A stretch of DNA of 64,000 nt from contig OY744522.1 in the NCBI GenBank assembly GCA_963556195.1, positions 38,551,263 to 38,615,262 of the forward strand. The letters are read 5' to 3'. Source of the DNA: Sepiola atlantica (taxonomy: Eukaryota > Mollusca > Cephalopoda > Sepiida > Sepiolidae). Every line of letters starts with the position of its first letter. Position 1 is the first letter of the stretch. Of the stretch, positions 12,301-24,129 are shown piece after piece. The position numbers were made by a program, and so were the translations under genes. A model generated the notes under the pieces. It was not told where the DNA came from. It saw nothing but the letters and a program-made list of their open reading frames with translations, and did no database searches.

Positions 12301-15300
12301 AAGGGGGGTACTTGTACAGAATAAGGACCCGGGGGGTACTTGTACAGTATAAGGGCCTGGGAGGGGGTACTTGTACAGTATAGGGACCCGGGGGGTACTT
12401 GTACAGTATAGGGGCCTGGGAGGGGGTACTTGTACAGTATAGGGACCCGGGGGGGGGGGTACTTGTACAGTATAGGGGGGGTACTTGTACAGTATAGGGA
12501 CCCGGGGGTGGGGGGGTACTTGTACAGTATAGGGACCCGGGGGGTACTTGTACAGTATAAGGGCCTGGGAGGGGGTACTTGTACAGTATAGGGACCGGAG
12601 GGGGGTACTTGTACAGTATAGGGACCCGGGGGGTACTTGTACAGTATAGGGACCCGGGGGGGTACTTGTACAGTATAGGGACCCGGGGGGGTACTTGTAC
12701 AATATAGGGGCCTGGGGGGGGGTCTTGTACAGTATAGGGACCCGGGGGGAGGGGTACTTGTACAGTATAGGGACCCGGGGGGGGTACTTGTACAGTATAG
12801 AACGGGGGGGTACTTGTACAGTAGAGGGACCCGGGAGGGTACTTGTACAGTATAGGGACCGGAGGGGGGACTTGTACAGTATAGGGACCCGGGGGGTACT
12901 TGTACAGTATAGGGGCCGTGGAGGGGGTACTTGTACAATATAGGGGCCTGGGGGGGGGGGTCTTGTACAGTATAGGGACCCGGGGGGAGGGGTACTTGTA
13001 CAGAATAAGGACCCGGGGGGTACTTGTACAGTATAAGGGCCTGGGAGGGGGTACTTGTACAGTATAGGGACCGGAGGGGGGTACTTGTACAGTATAGGGA
13101 CCCGGGGGGTACTTGTACAGTATAGGGACCCGGGGGGGTACTTGTACAGTATAGGGACCCGGGGGGGTACTTGTACAATATAGGGGCCTGGGGGGGGGTC
13201 TTGTACAGTATAGGGACCCGGGGGGAGGGGTACTTGTACAGTATAGGGACCCGGGGGGGGTACTTGTACAGTATAGGGACCCGGGTAGTACTTGTACAGT
13301 ATAGGGACCCACGGGGGTACTTGTACAGTATAGAACGGGGGGGTACTTGTACAGTAGAGGGACCCGGGAGGGTACTTGTACAGTATAGGGACCGGAGGGG
13401 GGACTTGTACAGTATAGGGACCCGGGGGGTACTTGTACAGTATAGGGGCCGTGGAGGGGGTACTTGTACACTGAAGGGGCCTGGGAGGGGGTACTTGTAC
13501 AGAATAGGGACCGGAGGGGGGTACTTGTACAGTATAGGGACCCGGGGGGGTACTTGTACAGTATAGGGACCGGAAGGGGGGTACTTGTACAGAATAAGGA
13601 CCCGGGGGGTACTTGTACAGTATAAGGGCCTGGGAGGGGGTACTTGTACAGTATAGGGACCCGGGGGGTACTGTTACAGTATAGGGGCCTGGGAGGGGGT
13701 ACTTGTACAGTATAGGGACCCGGGGGGGGGTACTTGTACAGTATAGGGACCCGGGGGGTACTTGTACAGTATAGGGACCCGGGGGTGGGGGGGTACTTGT
13801 ACAGTATAGGGACCCGGGGGGTACTTGTACAGTATAGGACCCGGGGGGGGTACTTGTACAGTATAGGGACCTGGGGGGTACTTGTACAGTATAGGGACCC
13901 GGGGGGGGGTACTTGTACAGTATAGGGACCCGGGGGGTACTTGTACAGTATAGGACCCGGGGGGGGTACTTGTACAGTATAGGGACCCGGGGGTACTTGT
14001 ACAGTATAGGGACCCGGGGGGGTACTTGTACAGTATAGGGACCCGGGGGGGGTACTTGTACAGTATAGGGACCCGGGGGGTACTTGTACAGTATAGGGAC
14101 CCGGGGGGGGTACTTGTACAGTATAGGGACCGGAGGGGGGTACTTGTACAGTATAGGGACCCGGGGGGGGTACTTGTACAGTATAGGGACCCGGGGGGTA
14201 CTTGTACAGTATAAGGGCCTGGGAGGGGGTACTTGTACAGTATAGGGACCGGAGGGGGGTACTTGTACAGTATAAGGACCCGGGGGGTACTTGTACAGTA
14301 TAAGGGCCTGGGAGGGGGTACTTGTACAGTATAGGGACCGGAGGGGGGTACTTGTACAGTATAGGGACCCGGGGGGGTACTTGTACAGTATAGGGACCCG
14401 GGGGGGTACTTGTACAGTATAGGGGCCTGGGGGGGGGGTCTTGTACAGTATAGGGACCCGGGGGGAGGGGTACTTGTACAGTATAGGGACCCGGGGGGGG
14501 GTACTTGTACAGTATAGGGACCCGGGGGGTACTTGTACAGTATAGGGACCCGGGGGGGTACTTGTACAGTATAGGGACCCGGGGGGGGTACTTGTACAGT
14601 ATAGAACGGGGGGGTACTTGTACAGTATAGGGACCCGGGAGGGTACTTGTACAGTATAGGGACCCGAAGGGGTACTTGTACAGTATAGGGACCGGAGGGG
14701 GGACTTGTACAGTATAGGGACCCGGGGGGTACTTGTACAGTATAGGGACCCGGGGGGGGGGTACTTGTACAGTATAGGGACCCGGGGGGTACTTGTACAG
14801 TATAGGACCCGGGGGGGTACTTGTACAGTATAGGACCCGGGGGGGTACTTGTACAGTATAGGGACCCGGGGGGTACTTGTACAGTATAGGGACCCGGGGG
14901 GGTACTTGTACAGTATAGGGACCCGGGGGGTACTTGTACAGTATAGGGACCCGGGGGGTACTTGTACAGTATAAGGGCCTGGGAGGGGGTACTTGTACAG
15001 TATAGGGACCGGAGGGGGGTACTTGTACAGAATAAGGACCCGGGGGGTACTTGTACAGTATAAGGGCCTGGGAGGGGGTACTTGTACAGTATAGGGACCG
15101 GAGGGGGGTACTTGTACAGTATAGGGACCCGGGGGGTACTTGTACAGTATAGGGACCCGGGGGGGTACTTGTACAGTATAGGGACCCGGGGGGGTACTTG
15201 TACAATATAGGGGCCTGGGGGGGGTCTTGTACAGTATAGGGACCCGGGGGGAGGGGTACTTGTACAGTATAGGGACCCGGGGGGGGTACTTGTACAGTAT

Positions 15301-15445
15301 AGGGACCCGGGGGGTACTTGTACAGTATAGGGACCCGGGGGGGTACTTGTACAGTATAGGGACCCGGGGGGTACTTGTACAGTATAGAACGGGGGGGGTA
15401 CTTGTACAGTAGAGGGACCCGGGAGGGTACTTGTACAGTATAGTA
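9320..15445 (+). repeat. 6.1-kb G-rich minisatellite, about 30-bp unit, about 200 copies
   Basis: Each unit is 'tacttgtacagtataggga' plus 'cccggg' plus a poly(G) run of variable length (about 5-12). Variants carry gggcctgggaggggg, gaccggaggggg, tagaacgggg and others. Variant blocks recur roughly every 700-800 bp (the 'acaatatagggg' variant at about 11188, 11900, 12700, 12939, 13175, 15205), so larger blocks have been amplified. On the minus strand all three frames stay open for long distances, up to 2050 codons. The frames translate the same repeat (PYTVQVPP, SLYCTSTP, PILYKYP). With no start context and G-run lengths that change frame, this is not supported as a gene. Confidence 0.95.
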
Positions 15446-16610
15446 TAAAGCCACCCCTTAGGGGTCCATGGGGAATATTTCATCAGGGGGGGAGGGGCTT
15501 TTCAGTTATTTTTCATTATATTTTAAAGTAATTTGAAATTGCTGAGACATATTGTGAGTTAATTACGTAAAACCTCAAATTATTTAAACAATTTATGGTT
15601 TTTGTATGATATTTATTTGCTCAGGAAGAACGATAACCCACGTTTAAAAACACAAGTTAGCTTTTTATAACAAGGTAAGAGAATATACATAATATATAAA
15701 AGTGTATTCTTATGTAAAATTCACAGAGTAAAATGATGAGAGTATTGCCGAATCTATAAACTAACCACTTAGGCGTCCCACTGACATACTTCAACGGGGG
15801 GGGGGGCTTTTCAGTTATTTTTCATTATATTTTATAGTAATTTGAAATTGTTGAGTAATATTGTAATTTAATTACGTAATACCTCAAGTTCATAAAACAA
15901 TTGCTCATTTTTAATGAAATTTATTTGTTAGAGGATAGCTAAGGAAGAACGATAACCAACGTTTAAAAACACAATTTAGGTGTTTAAAACAAGGTTAGAG
16001 AATATACATAACATGTAAAAGTGTATTCTCATGTAAACTTCAAAGAGTAAGATGATGAGAGTATTCCCGAATCTATAAACTTACCACTTAGGGGTCCATG
16101 GGACATATTTCATCAGGGTGAGGGGGCTTTTCAGTTATTTTTCATTATATTTTATAGTTATTTGAAATTGTTGAGTAATATTGTAATTTAATTACGTAAT
16201 ACCTCAAGTTCATAAAACAATTGCTCATTTTTAATGAAATTTATTTGTTAGAGGATAGCTAAGGAAGAACGATAACCAACGTTTAAAAACACAATTTAGG
16301 TTTTTAAAACAAGGTTAGAGAATATACATAACATGTAAAAGTGTATTCTCATGTAAACTTCAAAGAGTAAGATGATGAGAGTATTCCCGAATCTATAAAC
16401 TTACCACTTAGGGGTCCATGGGACATATTTCATCAGGGTGAGGGGGCTTTTCAGTTATTTTTCATTATATTTTATAGTTATTTGAAATTGCTGAGTCATA
16501 TTGTAATTTACTTACGTAATAACTCAAGTTCATAAAACAATGAAATTTATTTGTTAGAGGATAGCTAAGGAAGAACGATAACTCACGTTAAAAACACAAT
16601 TTAGGTTTCT
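15440..16610 (+). repeat. Tandem repeat, about 315-bp period, 3.5 copies
   Basis: The landmark ccacttaggggtccatggg (or a variant) occurs at about 15452, 15765, 16083 and 16402. It is followed by gggcttttcagttatttttc and, later, aaaagtgtattctcatgtaa. The last two copies are nearly identical and the first is the most diverged. A single diverged piece of the same repeat lies at 45075-45200. Confidence 0.9.
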
Positions 16611-16845
16611 ACAGAATAGGGACAATGGGTGCTTCTCCAGTATAGGGACCAGATGTGCTTCTACAACATAGGACCCAGCACCGAGGGTGCTTCTACAATA
16701 TAGGACACGGAGGCTTATGTAGAATAGGGACCATGGGTGCTTCTGCAGTATAGGGGCCAAGGGCGCTTCTACAGTGTAGGACACAGCACCGGGGGTGCTT
16801 CTACAATATACGACCCGGAGGCTTCTGCAGTATGGTTCTTAGATA
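16600..16845 (+). repeat. Diverged minisatellite (30-35-bp units)
   Basis: About seven degenerate units of 'gtgcttctacagtatagg' plus 'acccagcaccggg'. The 'acagtatagggacc' half matches the large minisatellite at 9320-15445, so both probably descend from one ancestor separated by the 315-bp array. Confidence 0.75.
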
Positions 16846-16859
16846 TGACCGAGACACCT

Positions 16860-17345
16860 CATAATTTTTTTTCTTTCTTTAACTGAAAATATTTCTATGT
16901 ATGGGGAAGGGTAAAAAAATTGAGGAGGGGATTCTTTTTTTCTTTTTTTTTTCTTTTTCATAAAAAATATTCATATGCATGGGTAAGGATGAAAAAATTT
17001 TTTTAGGGGGGCGTCAAAATTTTTTTTTTCTTATTCTTTTTTAAACTAAAAATATATGTATGGGGAGGGTAAAAAAAATTTTTTTTTTTTTCCTTTTCAT
17101 TAAAAATATTTTTATGTATGGGGAAAATGAAACATATTTTTTTCCGGCGGGGGGTAAATTTTTATTTTCTTTGTTTGAACTAAACATATTTTTATGTATG
17201 GGGGGGGGGAGGGGTCAAACATTTTTTTTTCTTTTAAATTAAAAATATTTCTAAGTATGGGGAGGATGAAAAAAAACATTTTCTTGGGGAGCAAAAAAAA
17301 TTTATTTTTTTCTTTCCTTAACTAAAAATATTTATATTTATGATA
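16860..17345 (+). repeat. Tandem repeat with A/T and G tracts, 60-80-bp units
   Basis: The landmark tatgtatgggg recurs near 16897, 16975, 17056, 17115, 17193 and 17255. It is followed by poly(A)/poly(T) tracts and preceded by 'aactaaaaatattt'. Similar sequence lies inside the 0.5-kb repeats at 24470-26270, which suggests shared origin. Open frames here are low-complexity only. Confidence 0.75.
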
Positions 17346-17404
17346 GTGACAATACATGAATGAACACTATTTTGTTTTTCTGACACGACAGGGGCGTATT
17401 AATA

Positions 17405-18130
17405 TGAGTTCTTAGGTATGCGAACTAGGCTGGAGATAGGTACATATACAGTATGTGTGCCCTTGCAGAGATAGGTAAGTATATAGTATGCGCACCACAG
17501 CGGCGATAGGTACTAATATAGTATGCACACCGGGCCGGCAATAGGTATATATATAGTATGTGCACTGGGGTGGCAATACGTACTTATATAGTAGTGCATA
17601 GCAGTGGCGATAGGTAGGTATTTAGCATTTACACCGGGGTGGTGATAGGTATGTATTTAGCATTCGCACCGGGTCGGCGATATGTACATATTTAGTATTT
17701 GCACTGGGGCAGCGATAGGTACATATGTAGTATGCACACCGCCTCGGCAATAGGTACGTATATAGCATGTGCACATGGGCGGCAATAAGTACGTATATAG
17801 CATGCACACCGGGGCGGTGATAGGTATGTAATTAGCATGCGCTCCAGGGCGGCAATCGGTACGTATATAGAACGCGCACCGGGGTGGCGAAAGGTACATA
17901 TATGGAATGGGCACCGAGGCAGCGAAAGGTACGTATTTAGCATTCGCACTGGGGCGGCGATAGGTACTTATATAGTATCTGCACCGGGGTTGCTATAGGT
18001 ATGTATATATTATGTGCACTGGGGCGGCGATAGGTACATATATAGTATGCGCACCGGGGTGGTGATAGATTTGTATATAGTATGAACACCGGTACCTATA
18101 AGTACCTATATAGAAGGCGCAGACAGAGGT
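17405..18130 (+). repeat. 35-bp minisatellite, about 20 copies
   Basis: Unit: 'ggcgataggtacgtatatag' followed by 'tatgcgcaccggggc', with substitutions. Each unit contains a tatagtatg core that resembles the acagtataggg core of the upstream arrays. Minus-strand frames full of CYIRTYC/AAPVHMLY are repeat translation. Confidence 0.9.
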
Positions 18131-18319
18131 GGTAATTTTATATAAATATGTCATACTATTGCCCTAGGAAACGTAGGATGAAATGGTGGGGAAGAAGCAG
18201 CTTTCGCAAAAGACAAAATGAGTAAGTAGTGGTGAAATGGGGCGACCAGGGAAGAGAAAAGTAGAAAGATAATAAGACGGCTATAGAGGGAGAGAAATAG
18301 AAGTTTAAATATAAAGATG
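18131..18319. other. Short unique spacer between arrays
   Basis: Non-repetitive DNA between two minisatellites. No gene is recognised. Confidence 0.5.
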
Positions 18320-21022
18320 TTACACACACGATTTTTTTGTTGGGTTACCACTTTTTATGGTTGGGTCACTACGTTTATTCGTCGCGTCACCACTTTTTAT
18401 TGCTGAGTAACCACTTTTATTGTTGGGTAACGACTTTTTATGGTTGGGTCACTACGTTTTATTGTTAAGTCACTACGTTTTATTGTTGGGTCACCACTTT
18501 TTTTGGTTAAGTCACTACGTTTTATTGTTGGGTCACCACTTCTTATTGCTGGGTCACCACTTTTATTGTTGGTCACCACTGTTTATGGTTGGGTGACCAC
18601 TTTTTATTGCTGGTTCACTACGTTTTATTGTTGGGTAACTACTTTTTATTGTTGCGTCACCACTTTTATATTTGGGTCATCACTTTTCATTGTTAGGTCA
18701 CCACTTTTTTGGTTGGGTCACTACGTTTTATTGCTGGGTCACCACTTTTTATTGCTGGGTCACTACGTTTTATTGTTGGGTCACCACTTTTTATGGTTGA
18801 GTCACTACGTTTTAGGGTTGGGTCACTACGTTTTATTGTTAGGTAACTAGTATTTATGGTTAGGTCACTACGTTTGATTGTTGAGTCACCACTTTTTATT
18901 GTTGGGTCACATTTTATTGCTGGATCACAACTTTTTATTACTGGGTCACTACGTTTGATGGTTGGGTCACCGCTTTTTATGGTTGGTCACTACGTTTTAT
19001 TGTTGGGTCACTACGTTTTATTGTTGGGTCACTACGATTTATAGTTAGGTCACTACATTTTATTGTTGGGTCACTACTTTTTATTGCTGGGTCACCACAT
19101 TTTATTGTTGGGTCACCACTTTTTATGGTTGGTCACTACGTTTTATTGTTGGGTCATTATTTTTTATTGTTGGGTCATTACTGTTTATGGTTGTGTCACT
19201 ACGTTTTATGGTTGGGTCACCACGTTTTATTGCTGGGTCACTACGTTTCATTGTTGGGTCACCACATTTTATGGTTGGATCACTACGATTTATGGTTAGG
19301 TCACTACGTTTTATTGTTGGTTCACCACTTTTTAATTGATGGGTAACTACTATTTATGGTTAGGTCACTACGTTTGATTGTTGAGTCACCACTTTTTATT
19401 GTTGGGTCACCACTTTATTGATGGGTCACAACTTTTTATTACTGGGTCACTACGTTTGATGGTTGGGTCACCGCTTTTTATGGTTGGTCACTACGTTTTA
19501 TTGTTGGGTCACTACGTTTTATTGTTGGGTTACTACGTTTTATTGTTAGGTGACTAAGTTTTATTGTTGGGTCACAACTTTATTGTAGGGTAACCACTTT
19601 TGATTATTGTGTCACCACTTTTTATGGTTGGGTCATTACGTTTTATTGTTGGGTCACCACTTTTTATGGTTGAGTCACTACGTTTCATTGTTGGGTCGCG
19701 ACGTTTTATGGTTAGGTCACTACGTTTTATTGTTGGGTCACAGCTTTTTATGGTTGGGTCACCACGTTTTATTGTTGGGTAACTACGTTTTATGGTTAGG
19801 TCACTACGTTTTATTGTTGGATCACCAAGTGTTATTGTTGGGTCACCACTTTTTATCGTTGGGTCACTACGTTTTATAGTTGGTCACACCTTTTTATGGT
19901 TGGGTCACTACGTTTCATGGTTTGTGCCACTACGTTTTATGGTTAGGTCACTACGTTTTATTGTTGGGTCACCAAGTTTTATTGTTGCGTCACCACATTT
20001 AATCGTTGGGACACTACGTTTTATGGTTGGTTACCACTTTTTATGGTTGGGTCACTACGTTTTATGGTTAGGTCACTAGGTTTTATTGTTGGGTCACCAC
20101 TTTTTATGGTTGGGTCACTACGTTTTATGGTTATGTCACTACGTTTTATTGTTGGGTAACCACTTTTTATTGCTGGGTCACCACTTGAATTGTTCGGTCA
20201 CCACTTTTTATGGTTGGGTCATTACGTTTTATGGTTGGGTCACTACGCTCTATTGTTAGGTCACTGCGATTTATGGTTAGGTTACTACGTTTTATTGTTG
20301 GGTCACTACTTTTTATTGTTGCGTCACCACTTTTCTTGTTGGGTCACCACTTTTTATTGTTGGGTCACCACTTTTTATTGCTGGGTCACTACCTTTTTTG
20401 TTGGATCACCACTTTTTATGGTTGAGTCACTACGTTTTAGTGTTGGGTCACTACGTTCTATTGTTGGGTCACTACTTTTTATTGTTGGGTCATCACTGTT
20501 TATGGTTGTGTCACTACGTTTTATGGTTTGGAAACCACGTTTTATTGCTGGGTCACTACGTTTCATTGTGGGGTCACCACTTTTTATGGTTGGGTCACTA
20601 CGTTTGATGGTTGGGTCACTACGTTTTATAGTTGGGTCACCACTTTTTATTGTTGGGTCACTACGTGTTATTGTTAAGTCACTACTTTTTATTGTTGGTC
20701 ACCACTGTTTTGGTTGAGTCACCACGTATTATTGCTGGGCCACCACTTTTTATTGCTGGGCACTACGTTTTATTTCTGGGTCACCACTTTATTGTTGGGT
20801 CACTACTTTTTATTGTTGGTTCACTACGTTTTATTGTTTGGTCACCACTTTTTATGGTTGGGTCACTACGTTTTATTGTTGGGTCACTACGTTTTATTGT
20901 TGGGTCACTACGATTTTTGGTTTGGTCACTACGTTTTATTATTTGGTCACCACTTTTTATTGTTGGGTCACCACTTTTTATTGTCAGGTCACAACTTTTT
21001 ATTGTTGGGTCACCACTTTTTA
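18320..21022 (+). repeat. 21-bp minisatellite, about 125 copies
   Basis: Units read 'gggtcactacgttttattgt' plus t, with a second variant class 'gggtcaccactttttatt(g)'. Most units are 18-21 bp. Translation gives LLGHYVLLLGHHF-like frames in several registers, a repeat artefact. The array ends exactly at the hammerhead repeat beginning at 21025. Confidence 0.95.
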
Positions 21023-21024
21023 AT

Positions 21025-21571
21025 TAAATTAATTTTTTCCTTAAGCCAGGCTTTTCAAAGATCAAAATCTTATCATCAGAGGAAATTGCTGGGATAGATA
21101 AGTTGGCGAAAAGCCAAGATTTAAAATCTGAAAAAGTAAAACAAAGATTGTGGGAAAAAACAAGGCAAAAAGCTGCCCGAATGCAAGCAAGTATCCGATT
21201 GTAAAAAAATCCTGTGTCAAAAAGTCCAGCGGAGAAAGGTAGGCCGTTAGAAGGCACGAGAAATAAATTGAGAGGTTTCAAAGTTAAACTCTAGAAACCA
21301 ACGTCTTCAGGTGCGGCCAAAATAGATCAAATCCAGAGGGTAAAAAGTCCAATAGAGGGTTCGTTAGTGAATGCAACAAGGCTCACTAATTCGTGAGGTG
21401 GGAAATATTAGCCATATTCAAAAGTCTTCCTGGGCTGAAAATCATAAAATATGTTGAAATTGACGAAGAGACAGCGAATTAATATTTAAAGGTTAGGCCA
21501 AGTTCCAAACTATCGTGTATATTGAGCTGTATAGGTTTTACCTTTCCTAAAAGTTCGCTTTTAGTTCTCTA

Positions 21572-21580
<9 letters not shown>
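21025..21580 (-). mobile_element. Hammerhead-bearing dispersed repeat, copy 1
   Basis: The segment 21030-21580 has a second copy at 42985-43558, with runs such as attgctgggatagataagtt, acaaagattgtggg, gtccagcggaga and gttttacctttcctaaa in the same order. Both end in (AT)n. A complete hammerhead lies at the 21036-21085 edge. No protein is encoded, so this is a non-autonomous element, probably mobilised in trans by a PLE or LINE (inference). Confidence 0.8.
21036..21085 (-). ncRNA. Hammerhead ribozyme, complete
   Basis: On the minus strand, helix I is TTTCCT (21085-21080) paired with AGGAAA (21041-21036). The core is CUGAUGA at 21079-21073. Helix II is AAGAT/ATCTT with loop tttg. GAAA lies at 21056-21053. 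Helix III is AAGC/GCTT, or AAGCC/GGCTT with a one-base loop. The triplet is UUA, with cleavage between 21042 and 21041. All conserved core bases are present. Confidence 0.85.
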
Positions 21581-21633
<53 letters not shown>

Positions 21634-21830
21634 GTATATATTAAATATATATATAAATAAAATACATACATATAATATAAAAATATATATATATAAATAT
21701 AGAAGATAGACATCTATATATACATATAATACATATATATATATAAATATTTACAAAAATATATAAATTTAATATATATATATAAATATAATATAATATA
21801 ATATAACAGATATATAAAATAATATATGTA
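21570..21830. repeat. Complex AT simple-sequence region
   Basis: (AT)n, TATG and TAAA-type interruptions over about 260 bp. 21831-22196 has no gene. Confidence 0.9.
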
Positions 21831-22194
21831 AAGATGAGTTTTGGCTTTGTGTTAACATACTCATGACAAATCCGATTTGGAGGGTATCATCGACGTATCT
21901 TAATAAGAAGTGTTTACATTTATTTTATTCCAACTGAAGATACATATTAGCTATTAGCTTTATATTTCCCTCCCCTTCTTTACTTGATGATTTTAACTTA
22001 AGTGTGTTTCTTGTCCCCCTTTGTTATCTCTCTCTGCCGATAAAATTTCTTTTTTTGGCTGGTGATTGTTTGTTTTTCCGTCATTCCCAATATATAGCTG
22101 TCCCGTTAGCATTCTGAAGAGACAAGGAAGTCGAAATAAATTATAAATGCTGACAGTTGCAATGTGTATGTGATTTTTTCTTTATATATTCTCT

Positions 22195-22196
<2 letters not shown>

Positions 22197-22225
<29 letters not shown>

Positions 22226-22245
22226 GATAGATAGATAGATATATA

Positions 22246-22278
<33 letters not shown>
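22197..22278. repeat. (AT)n with a short GATA run
   Basis: AT dinucleotides interrupted by gatagatagatagat at about 22225-22240. The tract directly borders a hammerhead repeat. Confidence 0.9.
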
Positions 22279-22280
<2 letters not shown>

Positions 22281-22284
22281 ATGT

Positions 22285-22525
22285 ATGATAAAATGATACT
22301 TAAAATACATAAATGATATCTTACATCTTTAATTAGTGAACTATTAGGATGAAGACAAAGCTCAATATATTAGATAGAGCATTAAGAATAATGGATTAAA
22401 TGAAAAAAAGAGAAATTAATCAAACTTTATTACATATCAAAATTAAAGCAAAAAGAACGTAAATTCCTTAATCAATGGATTTTCAAAGAAAATCGTCTCC
22501 TCAGAGGACTATTAGCAGATAGATA
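22285..22525 (-). mobile_element. Hammerhead repeat family 2, copy 1
   Basis: Shares with 38600-38830 the ordered blocks atctttaattagtgaac, aaagctcaatata, gatagagcattaa, aatcaaa.tttattaca and ttttcaaagaaaatc. Both copies follow an (AT)n tract and end at a hammerhead on the minus strand. Non-coding. Confidence 0.8.
22463..22510 (-). ncRNA. Hammerhead ribozyme
   Basis: Minus strand: helix I AGTCCT (22510-22505) with AGGAATT. Core CUGAGGA (22504-22498). Helix II gacga/tcttt with one C.T mismatch. GAAA, then helix III AATC/GATT with loop catt. Triplet UUA. The 38771-38819 copy has better helix II, so this one is slightly decayed. Confidence 0.75.
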
Positions 22526-23780
22526 AGCGATCCTGTCTGATTCAAATCGAGGTTATGTTCTGTAACAACTCCTCATTTTCTTTCTTTTAATTATGTAAAT
22601 TAAATTTACAATTATAAAAAAATATTTCTTTACGTTTTTTTCAATCTTTTAATTAAATGAGGATATTCCAAGAATTTTCAAGTCAATTTAAATGATTTTA
22701 TATTCGACAGTTTAAATACTTCTGATCCCCTTTCAAATTTCGGAAGGTAAAAAACAAAAAATGAATTCTTGTGAATAATTTATTTTAAAAATATAAGATT
22801 TGTAAAATTTCGTTATTTATTTCAATACATGAATATGTATTTATAATAAATAAAAATAAAAATAATGTGTCACAGAGTCGAGAAACGTGAATTAACTTTT
22901 AACTATTTTATGAATATAGTTAAATGAGTCTTACTTTTTTGCAGTTTTCAACAAAACAGACAATTGAGAATTAATAAAAACTTTTTTTTAGTTTTCGTTA
23001 TGTTACGTTACTATAGATTAAGAAATTTGAATATGAATTCCAATTAGAAGTAAATAATATTTAAAAAAGAAATTATACATTTTTTTTTCAAATTCTGTTA
23101 TTGTGAGATCTCGTTGTGTCGTAACGAGATTTAAAAAAATTACACTTCTGTTTTTTATTCATTCCGTTGTAAGTTACGAGCTGTTTGAGGTTTCTTTTCT
23201 CTTTTAAAAGTGATTTTAGTTCCAATGCACAACAGAGGGAAATTTAAACATTTGTATTAGTTGAAAAGAATGACCATTTAATTAAAATAGAGCTCGAATC
23301 TTATTAAAAACATTCGTCGTTCTGAATATTTACTACGAAACAACAAAACTTTTTTTCCACGTTGTTTAGTTTAAAAGAAAATCCTCATAGGGTCAAAACT
23401 TTTTTCCACGTTGTTTAGTTTTTTAATAGGGACACGTGTTTTAATGTTTTCGTGTCTTAATTTGTTCTTTTAAAAGTAAAACCTAGACGCACGCTTAATA
23501 AGTAGAGTTGTTTCCATTAGTATTCTATTGTTTTTTTATTATTTGAAATATCAATATATATGTTACTAAACATGTAAGGCGGGGTTAAATAGGTCGCCTT
23601 GTTTGTTGTCAATTAGCAGAGCTCAATAAGAATCCCTCTTATAGCCAGTCGTGGCCAACGTATATTACTCAACCCTCGAGCTAAACTTGTTTTTCGAGAC
23701 AAATAATCAGAGTGGTCCTGTTCAGTTTCAGGAGGCTATCCTCCCAGACATTACCTCCTCTTTCGGAAGGTGTGTTGCTG
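22526..23780. other. AT-rich region without a gene
   Basis: No coding trace. A 50-bp-spaced duplication of 'ttccacgttgtttagtt' lies at about 23356 and 23405. Confidence 0.5.
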
Positions 23781-23783
23781 CTT

Positions 23784-24052
23784 GGCGATTTAGTCGTTTT
23801 GCAGCCAAAATGGCGGACAATGAACAGTCCACTAATTTCTGGGTTTTTTTCCGACCTCAAAAATATATAAGTAAACCCCAAAATTAATTTTTTGAACTAA
23901 TTTCCAAAGAGTATTTTCGTTTAAAATAATTCAATGTAAATTTGAAATTAGTCCAAAACAATTTATTTCGGTTTACTTACTCATTTGTGAATTCGAAAAT
24001 TAGCAGACGGTTCATTGTCGGCCATTTTGGCTGCGAAACGACGTAATCGCGA
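23784..24052. mobile_element. Foldback element (MITE-like), about 270 bp
   Basis: Arms 23784-23880 and 23958-24052 are inverted copies. gcgatttagtcgttttgcag pairs with the complement ctgcgaaacgacgtaatcgc, and the match continues through caatgaac.gtc to taagtaaacc. The centre is AT-rich and partly self-complementary. Each arm carries aaaATGGCGGac (or its complement), which resembles a YY1 site. No ORF. The mobilising enzyme is unknown. Confidence 0.75.
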
Positions 24053-24129
24053 ATGCCAGACACCTAGAGGACCCTTACAAGGGAATTACCAACGTTATAG
24101 AACCGACCTTATGTCATATTCAAGTTTTC

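Noticed and set aside
9302..15454. 2050-codon open frame rich in Pro, Tyr, Leu
   Set aside because: It is the minus-strand translation of a minisatellite. All three minus frames are equally open, there is no promoter or non-repeat domain, and G-run length changes would shift frame freely.
18320..21022. Hydrophobic LLGHYVLLLGHHF frames resembling membrane protein repeats
   Set aside because: Pure translation of the 21-bp minisatellite in several registers. No unique sequence is attached.
17405..21022. CRISPR-like regular repeats
   Set aside because: Units are contiguous without unique spacers, and the genome is clearly eukaryotic.
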